DNA from: Megalobrama amblycephala
Taxonomy: Eukaryota > Chordata > Actinopteri > Cypriniformes > Xenocyprididae
NCBI RefSeq assembly: GCF_018812025.1
Contig: NC_063054.1
Coordinates: 33,342,065-33,406,064 of the forward strand
DNA: 64,000 nt
Direction: 5' to 3'
The stretch's first letter is position 1; every line of letters starts with the position of its first letter. Made by a program: the position numbers and the translations under genes. Of this stretch, positions 1 to 14,200 are shown piece after piece. The notes beneath the pieces are model-generated. The model saw nothing but the letters and a program-made list of their open reading frames with translations, did not search any database and was not told the DNA's origin.

Positions 1-211
1 TATATATATATATATATATATATAAAAATTCAAAATTGCTTTATTGGCATGACTGTAAATAATACAATATTGCCAAAGCATACATAAACCAATAATAAAA
101 AAATCTGTATAATAGAAGAAAATAATATCAAATATTATAACGCTATCAAATATTACAACATAACTTAAATTTAAATTAACAGTGTAACAAATTAAAACAT
201 GTCTGAACATT

Positions 212-400
<189 letters not shown>

Positions 401-1938
401 GTCTAAAATTTTAAATTAAATATTTATTTTATTTAATATTTAAAAATGACAAACATTATATATTTGAATAACCATTCCTCTGTTGAGTACTATTTTTATA
501 TAGGCAATAATTACATATAAATGTAACCATGTTTTGTATAAGATATGATTGAAACTTTATAATGCAGGCACACAGAGAATAAATAACATTTTAAATTATT
601 TTATTTACAATTAAAACAAATGAATATAATAAATTATAAAATTAAGTAATCACATTATTATTATATTATTAATAATAATAATAATAATAATAATAACAAC
701 CCTGACATTTTAATTACCTTTTTTATAACCCATTTAATGCTGTTTTGTACTTCACTTCAATAGTCCTACAGCAACAAATTATTAAAAAAATATATAAAGA
801 TTTCATGCAGCTGCTTAATTAATTTAGGTCATAAAATTGCATTAATAGAACTTACACAGTTTTATATACAATGATACAGAAGTGGTGTTTAAAAAGTTTT
901 AGATGAAGGACACAGCTGTTACTGCCTGTCATGTAACGTTAGTGTTAGTACTGATTCAGACTAACAAGCCTTCAAACCATTTCCGGTGTGCTTATTGCTC
1001 TCCTGAGCAAACTTCTACAAACAATAAAAACCTACAAGAATAATAAATAGCACTATTAATATTGAATTCCCTACAGTGCTGTATTTGACATACCTGGGTA
1101 GATGAGCATAAGTTCACATTCACATTTGGATGTTTCTTCCTATCCACGTTTTCAGATTTGGCGCTTTGTTTTTAACCTTTCTGCGATGTAGGGGAGCACG
1201 TGTAAACAAACTATTAATTCTAGCACAATATAATTAATTCCAAACCAGTTATATTACTTTAAAAGTATTTTATCATTTATATGCTTTGTTTGATTCGTTA
1301 TTTTTATGTCTATATTGGCGCTAACAGATTATAAACCATGTAATAAATAATACACCCCCCTTTTCTGGACTTGGTACAAACCAGTGAACGGAAAACGTGC
1401 GATACAGAAGTCGATGACGTTATCACGTCTCCCTCTGACCGCCAGTATAAAAGTCCCTTAGGTTTTATGGAAACGACAGTGATAATATCGATTTTTGATT
1501 ATATTAAGAAAAAAAATGTATTTACTTATATTCTAAATCACTTTATTTTATTGAATATTAACAGCTAGGGAAAGTAGCACTTTTGGTTTCTCTTATGTCC
1601 CATTCTACAGGTCATAATTTTTTTTTTTATTATATATAATAATAAAAAAATAAAGATACACAAACTTACCTCTCATCTCCGATTATTGATTTGTCACTGC
1701 AGGGTCACTGTTCTTATATCAAGAAAAAGCCAAATGACAATAAAAGTGTTTATTGTTTCTTCTTTCAGGGCAATATGTGTTGATGTATATGAAAATACAG
1801 GCATTTTAAATCATATGTTCGTTGCTTTTGGTTCCTTGAATGGTAAAAGTTCACTCACATAACAGACACACTTTATTAAATGTCACAATAATTATTTATT
1901 CTTACGCATACACCAGTAATATAAATATAAAATATGCA

Positions 1939-1944
1939 TTTATT
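1939..1944 (-). promoter_or_regulatory. candidate polyadenylation signal for fam184a
   Basis: AATAAA on the minus strand about 365 nt after the stop codon. Equally good hexamers lie at 1895-1900 and 1872-1877. In DNA this AT-rich the motif occurs often by chance, so which one is used is unknown. Confidence 0.3.
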
Positions 1945-2308
1945 TTAAAATTAGTGAGACATCATTATATCTGTGTTGAGACATCCATACAAACAATTTA
2001 ATCCTACCAAAATTGATAATGCAGCTGTAACAAAGTCATTACGGTGGCATTCTAAAATTAGATACAGAGACAATACTGTTTTTTTTCCTCTTTTAACAAA
2101 TAGTAATTAGCAGCGTATGAACCACTCTATAGAAACTGCAGTAAATGAAATGTCAAACATACCTATCATCACTGTAAAAACAAGAAACCCATTCACAGTG
2201 GGGAGAGAAAAAAAAAAAAGAACAAATGAAAGGATGTGTGGATAAATAATATATTACATTTTTGTCTTTTTTGTTTGGTTTGGTCGACATGCTCTTCAAT
2301 TGCAAAAG

Positions 2309-2390
2309 TCAGAAGGAGAAGTACTGAGCGAACCACTCTTGTCTCTGGGGGTCTGGAGAGGTCACGGGTGATTCTTCTCCTTCAGGAGGG
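2309..2390 (-). CDS. fam184a: fam184a terminal coding exon
   Basis: An 82-nt coding part after the acceptor ttctcctcag. It is phase 2 in, completing a Ser codon, then [17 protein letters not shown] and EWFAQYFSF followed by TGA at 2311-2309. The [14 protein letters not shown] terminus is diagnostic of FAM184A. The 3'UTR continues leftwards. Confidence 0.93.
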
Positions 2391-3884
2391 CTGAGGAGAA
2401 AAACAAACAGAGAGAGACGGAGATGGAGACAAAGAAACAGAAAGAAAGACAGTCAGAGACATGGAGAGAATCACAAAACCGCTACAGCTTGTTTCGATAC
2501 TGATCGCATAGCAACCGCTGGATTGTTGGGTGTTTTTAATGTATGTCTGTGGGTATTTTGACTTTTTTTTTTTTTTTTTTTTTGAGATCCCAGGAACCGA
2601 GTGATATCATTTGAAGTAAATACCATGAATATGGTAATCATTTAATAACAAATTACCATGGTCTCACTATTAAAAAATAAACAGTGAATGGGATGTGCTT
2701 CCCGTTGCTGTTAGAGATGCTCACACACTAGCCAGTTTTAAGAAGCTGTTAAAAACTCATCTTTTTAAAATTGCTTATATGGACTATCAGTAATATTCTT
2801 TTGTGTTGTACTGTAATGAGTATTTTATGATTTATAGTTTATTGCAGTTTTGTATTTTATTTGTTTGTAGCGCTTTGGGCTCTAGAAAAGCGCGTTATAA
2901 ATAAAATGTATTATTATTATTATTAATATAGAAATTATTTGTTAAAGAGTTTATATTTTTATTCAGCAAGGAAGCATTGAGTTGATCAAAAGTGACAGTA
3001 AATACATTTATAATGTTACAAAAGATTTCTATTTTTTATATTCATGAAAGAATCCTATTAAAAAAAGTATCACTATTTCCACAAAAGTCTTATGCAACAC
3101 AACTGTTTTCAACATTGATAATAATAAGAAATGTTTCTTGAGCGCCAAATCTGCATATTAGAATGATTTCTGAAGGATCATGTGACACTGAAGACTGGAG
3201 TAATGATGCTGAAAATTCAGCTTTGAATGACATGAATAAATTACATTTTAATATATAGTAAAATAGAAAACAGTTATTTTAAATTGTAAAAAATATTTCA
3301 CAATATTGCCATTTTTATTGTATTTTTGATCAAAAATATATATTTATTTTTTTGAGTAGATAAACAGTTTTTTTTAACAAATTCTCTGCAAAATCTTGTC
3401 ATGAAGCTCAAAAAAAAAAAACAAAAAAAAACTTTTTCTCTCAAGGTTAAGTGTGCTGTGTGCGTCTCACTTCACCTTCCGGACCAGATCCCGCTTTCAA
3501 TCCTGATTAATTTAGCCCTGAAGTCAATGTTTATAGAGACTTTTTATTTCTCCCTCACAGCTCTGCTCTTTAAAAACTTAAACACACCTCTAGAATATTT
3601 CAAGGTTTAGTCAGAGGAAAGAGTTTCTCGAAGCTGAAAGGTTTCTTTCAGGTAGCTCAGTTGTGTGCTTGAGATGCTGACTGACTGACGTCTGGGCTTC
3701 TAACACTGACTCAGAAAGTTTGCAGCACATTGATGGTTGGCTGTGCCTGGTGTCTTCTTACTTCCTAAATAGATCGATCGGTCTGTCTGTCTGTCTATCT
3801 GTCTGTCTGTCTGTCTATCTATCCATCCATCCATCCATCCATCCATCCATCCATCCATCCATCCATCCATCCATCCATCCATCC

Positions 3885-3915
<31 letters not shown>

Positions 3916-6900
3916 CATCCAAACTTTTTTTATAAGAAATTACAGTAACATGGATTTTTTTTTAACTTTAGTTTATTTATTCTCATTACATTCAAATTTG
4001 AATTGCTTTTTTGCATCCTGTTCAATCTCAGTTCAAATTGAGGAACTGAATTGGAAACAAAAAGATCAAAACTGACTTCAGATTGAAGCTTGACATTTTA
4101 TGACGTTGATGTGTTCAGCATTCATCTGCTGTTTCATGACGGTGTCATCTAACGCAGAGACTATGGATGGATAAATACAGCATTTATTACTCTAATGTGA
4201 AAGTAGTTTGCAAACTTGAGCCAGCCAGATGAAAAAAAATAAAAATTCAAATTTTTTTCATACACATAAATTCAGTGTTGATCAGTGCTGATATCTTCAG
4301 TCAGCCCGTTCTTGTGTATTCGAACTGCTGAATCTTTGGTATTGTTGGCTTGAAATCTAATCTCTATTCTTTCATATCTCCAATAAAATCAATGTGCTTT
4401 GGTCCCTGATGCCCGAGTTGCAGCAAACTCAATTTAACGCTCAATCGAGCATTTACATCAGCCTGTTCAGCACTAATGTAACTGCTACCTGCACTGAGAT
4501 ACAGGATCGTGAAAGTTAAACACCTTCAAAGCCGCACATCTGAAACGGAGTCATTTGACTCATTTGGAAAGAAGGTATGCAAACTATGCAAAAATATTTT
4601 GAATTAGAGAGATTTTTTTAATGCATTCTATGGCTGTTCACATGTTATTCTTAGACTATTTTTTAATCAATTGTTTATGTAAAAGAGCTACACAGATTAC
4701 ATTGTGACTAGGGCTGTCAAAATAACGCGTTAATTTCGATTAATTAATCTGAGAAAAAATAACGTGTAAAAAAAAAATAACGCAGATTAATCCATTCCGC
4801 ATTGACCTTTGAACCTGGAGCCGTTCTAGCCACCATTCGACTGTAAAATGAAGGAGGGAGACGACTGCTGTGCTGACGGACAGAACGAGCAGAGCTCCTC
4901 CCTCGTGCATGCAAGCTCTCTCTGTCTTCAAAGTAAGCATCGTTTTTGTACTCTCTCTACCTCACACACAATAATCTAAATCAACTGACACAATGCTAAA
5001 AGTCCATAAGACCGAATCCATGTTTCACGAGGCGCATTCGGAGAATGTTTTTCCTGAATAACCGTTGGGTGTGAATAGTGCTCAAAAGAACGTCACCTCA
5101 TCTTCTCTGACAGGCGCCCTGCACATGCAGCTGACATAAACCACACTTTCAGTAAACAAAAAGAAAATCCTATCCAGTGGTGAAGTGTTTTCTGTGTTGA
5201 CAAATCTTTTGCGATGTCCTAATAATGCGTCAATAATGTCCAATTCGCGACCTAATGACTCATTTGAACAGATTCATTTTAATGAATCATGACATCAACT
5301 GATCTGTCCACACGGTCTATAATGAATCATTTACTCGAACAACTCTGAAATGAGAACCTAAGTGTGCTTACCCCATTTAGCAAGAGTGGTTAGTAAAATG
5401 AGCCTTAATAATCCTATTTTCAGGTTAATTAAATGACAATGTGTAGTACATTAGGCCTACCTATAAAATCAGTTAGTTTAGACTGGAGTGAGGTGAAACC
5501 AGAACAAAGCAAGTTGTTGTTAGCTAGGTGCATTCAATTGTATATGGTAGAAAATTATATTATTAGTTAATGTAACTTCTAAATGCTACTTTTTAATACT
5601 TTTCAGGTTTAGCAAAAAAGCATCTTCTCTTAAAAATCACTTTTTTTTTTTTTGCAAAGAGGGCAAGAAAGAATTACAGTGAGAGTGACGGGTACTTTAT
5701 TGTCAGTATCGGGCTCGCAGATCACGTGGGTAGGGCACTTTTTACTGTTTGTGTGGATGACCATGTCTGTCACCATTGAAGACCATTTTTGACCCAGGAA
5801 AAACCCTGCATTGATTCATTTGAATTGAAATATTTAATACTTTCACAACAATTATGTATGCGATTAATTTAGATTAATTAATCACAGAGTATGTAATTAA
5901 TTAGATTAAAATTTTTAATCGATTGACAGCCCTAATTGTGACACATCTAGCGTTTTTCCTCATGCCCTGAAAATTGCATTTTTTTTTTAAAAAACCCAAC
6001 TTAAATTGCCGTTGACGTATTTGCTATTAAACATGACATTTGGATAGGACATATCAAAATGATTATCTTTTAAAACAAATATATTCTTAGTCTAGAGAGC
6101 AATTGACTGGAAAATGTGTAGAAAAAAAAGACTCTCAGACTTTACATTTTAGATGTGCATTTCTGCTAAAACAGAATTTTGCCAACTTTTAGAGTATATT
6201 AGCATATAAATGTCAAAGCAAACACATATTGACTAAAAGCCACAAAACTCAGGCATAAAATTAAAAATACAGCACTTTTAAATCATTAGTTTATGTAAAC
6301 GTGTGCTAGATGGACACCTTTGACCACTGTGATGCATCTATTTTTCTCTGCATTTTTAAAAACCCTACTGAAATTGACATTGATGTATTTCCTAAAACAT
6401 GACTTTGGATAGGATTTATTAAAAAGATTGTCCATTTTTTATAAAATGTTTTTAAATAATAATCTAATTATCATTCGACTGGACAGAAATCAATATTTTT
6501 TCTCTATTTTCCCAGACTGTACAGTTTAATTGTGTGCATATCTACTAAAAGTGAATTTGTCAACTTTTAGGAGTACATTAGCATATAAATGGCCTTGAAG
6601 TGAACGCATATAGACTAAAAGCCACAAAACTCAAGTGTCAAATTACAAATAGCACTTTTAAAAATTAATCTTGAGACCCTAAAGATCAAGTGCGAGCATT
6701 CAGTGTGAATGGCCCCTAAATCATAATATAAAATAGCAACAGAGTTCTGAATATGAGAAAGGACAACACTTGAATATTAAAAATGACTCTAGTTCAGTTG
6801 CTAAGTGCACCAAATGTCACCCTGACATGAACTGAACTGAAATGGACAGACCATATGAGTCTACCTTGCTGTGTCACTTGCACCTCATTTACATTCACAC

Positions 6901-8077
6901 CAGCATGCAAGAAGAACACGCAATGGTGCTTCAGATGAGATGATACTTCCTGCGTCAAGAGCAGCCGCAACAGTGACAGAGCAAATCATGCATGACACGA
7001 CCACCGCTAACAACATGCCAACTGCAAAAGCAGAGCCATAGGCAAAGGTTTATTGTAGAAAAAAAAAGAGCGGGAATATTATAATAAAAGCCTAAAACAG
7101 TGTAATTTACATGTTCACATAGATGCAAGAGTACATTACGGAAATTTTTTTTTTTTTTTTTTTTTTTTCTCCAAATACAAAATAAAAATAAAACATTCAT
7201 TCTCTCCAATGTAATGTGATCTTCAAGGACAGTATAAGACAGTTACATAACAGATGAGTCATATAACTTCCATCACAAACAGAAAACACAACACACAGAC
7301 AGACACCAACTCCCAGCATGCACTGCGACAGTGGGGACACATGCTCCCATTTGCATTCCAATGCCATTTCCAAAGCTCATGTATGGGACTTCAGAAAATA
7401 ACATTATGCATACATGTACATCAGTGTTAGGAAAAAGCTAAAGTATCCCTTTTATTTGCCTGATGCACCGGCTGCGTTCGGAATGGTATACTAGCTTAGT
7501 ATGAAGTATATATACAGTATAGTATGAAACAGGATGTGATATGCAATGAGAATGTTTCAAAAAGTAGTATGCTACATTGTTAGTATGACTGCATTACGCT
7601 GCATGTTTAATTCAACAAGCGGCATGCAGTTAGCATCTCAGAAATGAATTAAGAAAATGAGAAAAACTACATATTAAAATATATAATCACATACTTTAGT
7701 GCAGTGTTGTTATTGTTACCTAAAACTAAAACTAATTCAAATTTGTTTTGTTTAATTAAAATAAAGCTGAAATTAATCAAAATATAAATACTAGATGAGA
7801 AAATTAAATGTAAAAATCAGAAATTAGAAATACTAAAGCAAAATAGAAATACTTAAAAAAAAAAAAAACTAAAATGGCAAAAGCACATAAAACTTAAACT
7901 AAAATTTAAATGAAAACTGAAAATATAAAAAATAAAAGATAATTAAAAATATTAATATATTAATTTTAGCGCTGTCAAATGATTAATCGCGATTAATCAC
8001 ATCCAAAATAAAAGTTTGTGCTTACATGTGTGTACTGCGTATATTTATTATGTATATAGAAATACACACACACACAC

Positions 8078-8131
<54 letters not shown>

Positions 8132-8141
8132 CAAAAATATG

Positions 8142-8184
<43 letters not shown>

Positions 8185-8189
8185 CAAAA

Positions 8190-8246
<57 letters not shown>

Positions 8247-11200
8247 ACAAACAAATATATTATGTAATACAAATATATTATGTAAAAACACTCTTATTTG
8301 ACAATCATTTGACAGCACTAATTAATATCTAAATAATAATAACAAATGTCATAACCTAAAATGTCATAACCTTTAGCAGTCCCATAAATAATGAAATTAA
8401 TAATAATAAAAAAAGAATGTATAAAACGATGTTCAGGTTCATTCATCACTGGTAATAAAAGGCCAAACGGAAAGCATTGCATTATGAGATACAGTACCCA
8501 GCATAGTGTGCTCTATTGTGTCCTGCAAAATATAGTAGGGTATTCCATGCATATAGAGTATTTTTAGTATGTGTAGTATGGTAGTATTCCATTCCGAACA
8601 AGTGTACTGACCACAAAAGTACAAAAATAAAATAAAATAAAAATAAAAAAGTGAATGATTTTTTGCTTGGCAACTTAAAATTCTTCAATGTATTCCCCTC
8701 CAAAAGCAGCACATCCTTCAAATAGCACCAATCCAAAGGGGAATTCTAACACGAACCTAGCCCGAGACCAGGGCGGCGCACTCATTATTCAAGTTAATTA
8801 CGTGTTTCAAAGGAGATCGGAGCCGAAATTCTGGATTTCACGCTCTCTGTTAGGCAGAGAGGAGCCTGGGAGACGCAAACACAAAGCAAACCATCAGAAG
8901 TTTCCGTGTGCATTTCCTTGGCACGTAAAAGGGATACCACAGCTGCCTCTAGAAACGTCAGGAGTGAGGAGTGGGCGGTAAATTTTCAGTGTGCTGATGT
9001 GTTTGTCCTCTGGCCTGTGGTGCAGAGAGCGAGGCGTCTGCCGTGATGAGGTGCGCCTCACCTCGTCAATTTCTTGGGTTCGGTGAGAGGGGTTGGTGGG
9101 GGCAGGGGTTTGCTCGTGTTAGGCTCCAGCTGGTGAATGGGGGAGTTGGGGATGGGTTCGAGGCGGTTGGGTTGGGGCTGGCCGCTCCCTGTCCCCGAAG
9201 CCTCCACATTGGCCCTAAGATTGGCCGAGGTGCTGAATCGGGCGGCTGAGTTGTCGTTCTTTCGCTTTTGCTACATAGGACGACAAGAAAAGCAAACAAA
9301 AAAAAGGAAGTTGGGAGAGCTTGATGCTCCATTTTTAAGAAGTTCTTCTAAAGATTACTTCCTAACAAAGTCCCGCTGAAAGTCAAAGCTTGCAACACTC
9401 AGCAGAGGAAGCATCAGTCGCTCTCAGCCAATCAAATCAAAATGAGTCGAAAGAGATATGTCAGAGGAAGAGGCTGTTGAAAATTTTCAGATTGAAAAAA
9501 GAATGGCTTGGAAAGCAAAGAAGAACTGGATGTCTAAACAGGAAGAGAACGCGGAGTAACGAGAGACACTAACACTCACACGTCAACATACACACATATA
9601 TGCACATGTAAATCACTGACGCTTGGAAGTTATAGAACACAGATGAGGGCAACAGTGAAATATATCTGGTGAAACAGAATGACATCGTTTAGACTGGATC
9701 AGGAACTGCTGTGATGTATGGAACAAACATCATTTCCTCTTAAGCTCTGGAAAAACAGGAAGTTGTAAAAGGATGGCTCACTCAAAAATGAAAATTCCGT
9801 CTCCATTTCCTCACCCTCATGTTGTTTAATTGAATAATGCACTGGTCTCTCTTTTGTATGCAATTGCAATCTTTTAAGCCTCAAAATGTGCCCAATCGGA
9901 CCATAAAAGAAGTCCATACAAGTCTTGTGAACTCATACGATACTCTGAGTGAAAAACAGACGAACATATGATGTTGTGCACTAACAATATTCAAGAACAA
10001 CAGATATAGATTCACTGAAAATATCCGAAACTAAATCTAAAACTGTTCAAATAATTTTTGTTAAATGAAATAAAGCTGAAATAAAATATAAATATGAGAT
10101 GTAAAACTTTTTTAAAATTTAAAAATCAAAATGTTGCCTTGGCTATTAAATGTATAAATGTTAAGTGCTAATTAAAGTATTACAATTTCTACAACTAAAA
10201 TAAAAATGAAGCTAAATATAAAAACAACAAAATAACTAAGACTTGGATAAGGAATATAAAAAAAACGAAAGGTATCAAAATAACATTAAAAGCCAACTCA
10301 AAATATTAAAAAGTATTATAACAGTATATAAATAAATTTTTTTTTTAGTATAAGAAGTATGGTAGTACTCCATGCTGAACAAGCATATAGACTACAACAA
10401 ATAAGAATAAAATAGATATCATATGGCTTTAGAAGTATTTAAATATAGTGCAAAAGTCGTATGGACAACTTTTATGATACTTTTATGGGTGTTTTGGGTC
10501 CTTTTTGAAGCTTGAAAGCTTCAGTCCCCATTCATTTCAATTGCATGAAAAAAAAAAAATACAATAAAATACATTCTCTGCTTATAACATGAGGATGAGT
10601 AAATGATGTCAGAATATTCATTTTTGGGAGAAAAATCCCTTTAATAAATGTGTGTATGTACGAGCTTGATGAGAACTCCAGCATGTTCCCAGTGAACAGT
10701 GTTTCCAGTGAACTCCAGTCTGGCATGTCAGTTGTATTGCCTTTGATTGCTCTCCAGTAACACTGCATTCTAACCAGGTTAAGTCATCTGCACAGTAATC
10801 AGAGCATATTTGATTTTTAATATACAGCTATAGAACAGGATAATAAACCAATGAGATTTCACTGTGAAAGCAAGTGACCACTGGCTGGGAATTCCAATTA
10901 GCAATGCACATTTTCTGCTTTTTGTGCTATGCCTGGCTAGGATACAGTGTAATAAAAGACATTCAAGATGAAGCCCCATTGAGAAATGCGTTGATGCTGT
11001 CTTTTCCAAAACTTAGTGAGCTGCTTCACTGTCCACTCTCTCTATATTAGAAATGATGTAGAGAGAATGTATGCACCTACGAACTTGCATTTTGTTCAAT
11101 TTCTTTGTGCTCTGCCAAGCTGTTTTTTATCAAAAGAGTGTATCCCATGCGAACAGCAAGCATCCAAATTAAAATGGAGCCTAATCAGATCACTAGGTTT

Positions 11201-14200
11201 TGGAACAGCAACAATGTCTTACTCAAACTAAGTAATTACCAGCTCCACACACAAGGACAAAAAAGAAATCTTACCTTGACAAGAGGGTTAATGACACCAA
11301 CATTGGGGTTTGTGTTGAATATTTTGTTGAAGTTGGTCTCTCTGTTTACAAGCTCCAGCTGGTAGAACTTTTTGTCATCCTGTAAAGAAAAGTAGATGCT
11401 CTCATGATATTCACTGAGTACCATTAGTCTCCAGAACATCTGATGAAGTGCACTAAACATAAAAAGTGTTTTAAAAGCTTGAAAATATGAATTAAATTAA
11501 TGAGCTGTCGGGTGCCTATAGCCTTGCGGGCAGCACGCCGACGTGTAGCAAGGTTGCGCTTCGGGCGACCCCGAGATCGAGTCCCCCCTCTCTCTCTCCC
11601 AATTTGCTTCCTGTCAATTAACTGTCCTATCCCAATAAAAGGCAAAAATGCCAAAAATAAATCTAAAAAAAAAGAAAAAAAAAAAAAGATAAGCTTCTAT
11701 TCAAAATGCTAGTTCACATGATGATAAAAATTGCGAAATTGTAAAATCATTTAATATTTTTTATTATGCATGTTTTAATATGTATTTTACATGTCCATAC
11801 AGTCAGTTTTAGAAATTCTATTGCTATTTTAATTCTAAAAATATATTTTTAAATGGTATTAACATCAAAACCTTGCCATGATAAAATGTGAATTGGTTTT
11901 CCCAATAAAATATAAATTCATACATTTAAATATAAACTATATTTTAATCTGTGTTCTCCCCACAAATTACGTTCCTCAAAATAATTATAAACTCTCATTA
12001 AAAATTTGACATTGAATTTTTTTATTTTTTTCAAATATCACATATCCACTCTGTCACATAAAACAAAGAAACATATAACTTCAAAAGTTCCATATTCTTC
12101 AATATCAAACCATATCCATGTTATTTTCATTTCAGCTCTGGTTCAGTTCCGCTAATTAACTGAAGTCCGTTCAACTTAAAGGTGCCCAAGAATGCTTTTT
12201 CACAAGATGTAATATAAGTCTAAGGTGTCTCCTTAATGTGTCTGTGAAGTTTAAGCTCAAAATACCCCATAGATTTTTTTTAATTAATTTTTTTAACTGC
12301 CTATTTTGGGGCATCATTAACTATGCACTGATTTTTTCAGTCGCCGCCCCTTTAAATCGCGTGCCCCCTGCCTCACGAGCTCTCGACTATATTACAGCGC
12401 ATTTACAAAGTTCACACAGCTAATATAACCCTCAAATGGATCTTTACAAGATGTTCGTCATGCATGCTGTGTGCATACATCGGATCATGTGAGTATAGTA
12501 TTTATTTTGATGTTCACATTTGATTCTCTATGAGTTTGAGGCTATGCTCCGTGGCTAACGGGCTAAAGCTAACATTACACACTGTTGGAGAGATTTATAA
12601 AGAATGAAGTTGTGTTTATGAATTATACAGACTGCAAGTGTTTAAAGATGAAAATAGCGACGGCTCTTGTCTCCGTGAATACAGTAAGAAACGATGGTAA
12701 CTTTAACCTCATTTAACAGTACATTAGCAACATGCTAACGAAACATTTAGAAAGACAGTTTACAAATATCACTAAAAATATCATGTTATCATGGATCATG
12801 TCAGTTATTATCACTCCATCTGCCATTTTTCACTGTTGTTCTTGCTGGCTTACCTTGTCTGTGCACAGATCCAGACGTTAATACTGCCTTTCCTTGTTTA
12901 ATGCTTGAACATGGGCTGGCATATATGCAAATATTGGGGGCGTACATATTAATGATCCCGACTGTTACGTAACAGTCGGTGTTATGTTGAGATCCGCGTG
13001 TTTTCCGGAAGTCTTTTAAACAAATGAGATTTACATAAGAAAGAGGAAGCAATGGGGTTTGAAACTCAATGTATGTCTTTTCCATGTACTGAACTCTTGT
13101 TATTCATCTATGCCAAGATAAATTCAATTTTTCATTCGAGGGCACCTTTAATTTGTAATAATCTGTATGCATCACTGAAATTAAATGTTTTTAATTTTAA
13201 TGCATAAGGTCTATTCTCAATTGAAAAGACCAGCATAGCTGATATAATTATAAATTAATTATTATGTAATTATAGCAGGTGCTAGTGTGATTTCATTGCA
13301 GTCTAAATTGGAAAGATACAAGAAACATGGATGCCAAATGTCTAACAACGTTGTTTTAGAAATACATTTTTCAGAGATTGTGGTTGTCACTGTGTATAGA
13401 GCAGGATTAAGCTGGTGTTTTCAGCAGGGTTGTCTGTCCTGAAATAGATCTATCCCTCCAGTCTTGCGAGACTCTGCTAATCTCAGCAGGATGTAGCAGG
13501 ACCGTGCACCCGTGGGATACCTCGTCTTGTGTAACAAGATTCACAGCTGAGGAATTTCACAATAAAACCTGAGATACTGTGAATGAGCATGTCACACTTC
13601 TTAAAGAGCTCTTACCACCAGTTTCTTGACCAAAGCTTCTCTCTCGGCCACCATGTCCTTCAGTTCGGCTATTGTCTGCAGATCCTCATGCCTGCTCTCT
13701 CTGTTCCGGAACTTCTCTTCTGTCCCCTCCAACCTGAGGAGCAAAGACATTTCTTTAAGATGAAGGTTTCTCTTCAACCTTGAAATGAGTGCCTAACACC
13801 GTTTAAATGGTTAGTTGCATTTTATCATTAGCATTTAACATTGTGTTCTCCAGTTCAAGATGGTGGACAAGGCGAGAGAAATGTATAGATGAACTTGCAT
13901 TTCAATCGACAGGAATCGACTATTTTACCCAATTATTTGTCTGTTTTAATGCTTATTAGAGTATTGCAGCATTAGCAATTGAAAATCAATTGAAATAGCA
14001 TGCAGAGCACTATTTGTGTCAGTTGCTAACTATGTAGAGCACTTCAATTGGTCACTTGGCAGCAAGACACATCACATGGTTTAGAAACTGAGCTCTCTCC
14101 ATTCTGTTTACAATCAGCCTGTCATCTGTTTGAGCTTGTGACTCATTACTGAGAGTGAAATTTGACTATTCTGACACTTTTAGCTCAGTTAGAAAGCAAA

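Larger units (their letters stand above)
2391..9061 (-). other. fam184a last intron
   Basis: A 6.7-kb intron with gtgagg and ttctcctcag ends. It holds a LINE tail (2690-2926), a repeat fragment (about 2926-3340), a tetranucleotide repeat (3779-3922), a hAT element (4709-5934), a diverged tandem duplication (about 5945-6660) and a TIR element (7473-8600). The segment 8690-9040 is less AT-rich and shows no recognised repeat. Confidence 0.85.
11380..13615 (-). other. fam184a intron
   Basis: A 2.2-kb intron holding a tRNA-derived SINE (11505-11690) and a TTAA-flanked element (12180-13147). The stretches 11700-12170 and 13150-13600 are AT-rich with nothing recognised. Confidence 0.8.

Noticed and set aside
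9066..9332. 88-aa minus frame and 68-80-aa plus frames over the GC-rich block near 9100
   Set aside because: They are other-frame readings of the fam184a penultimate exon; the correct frame starts QKRKND and has matching splice sites.
11505..11580. Functional tRNA gene
   Set aside because: The boxes are degenerate, no cloverleaf closes well, and an A-rich tail with SINE-like body follows; it is a SINE head.
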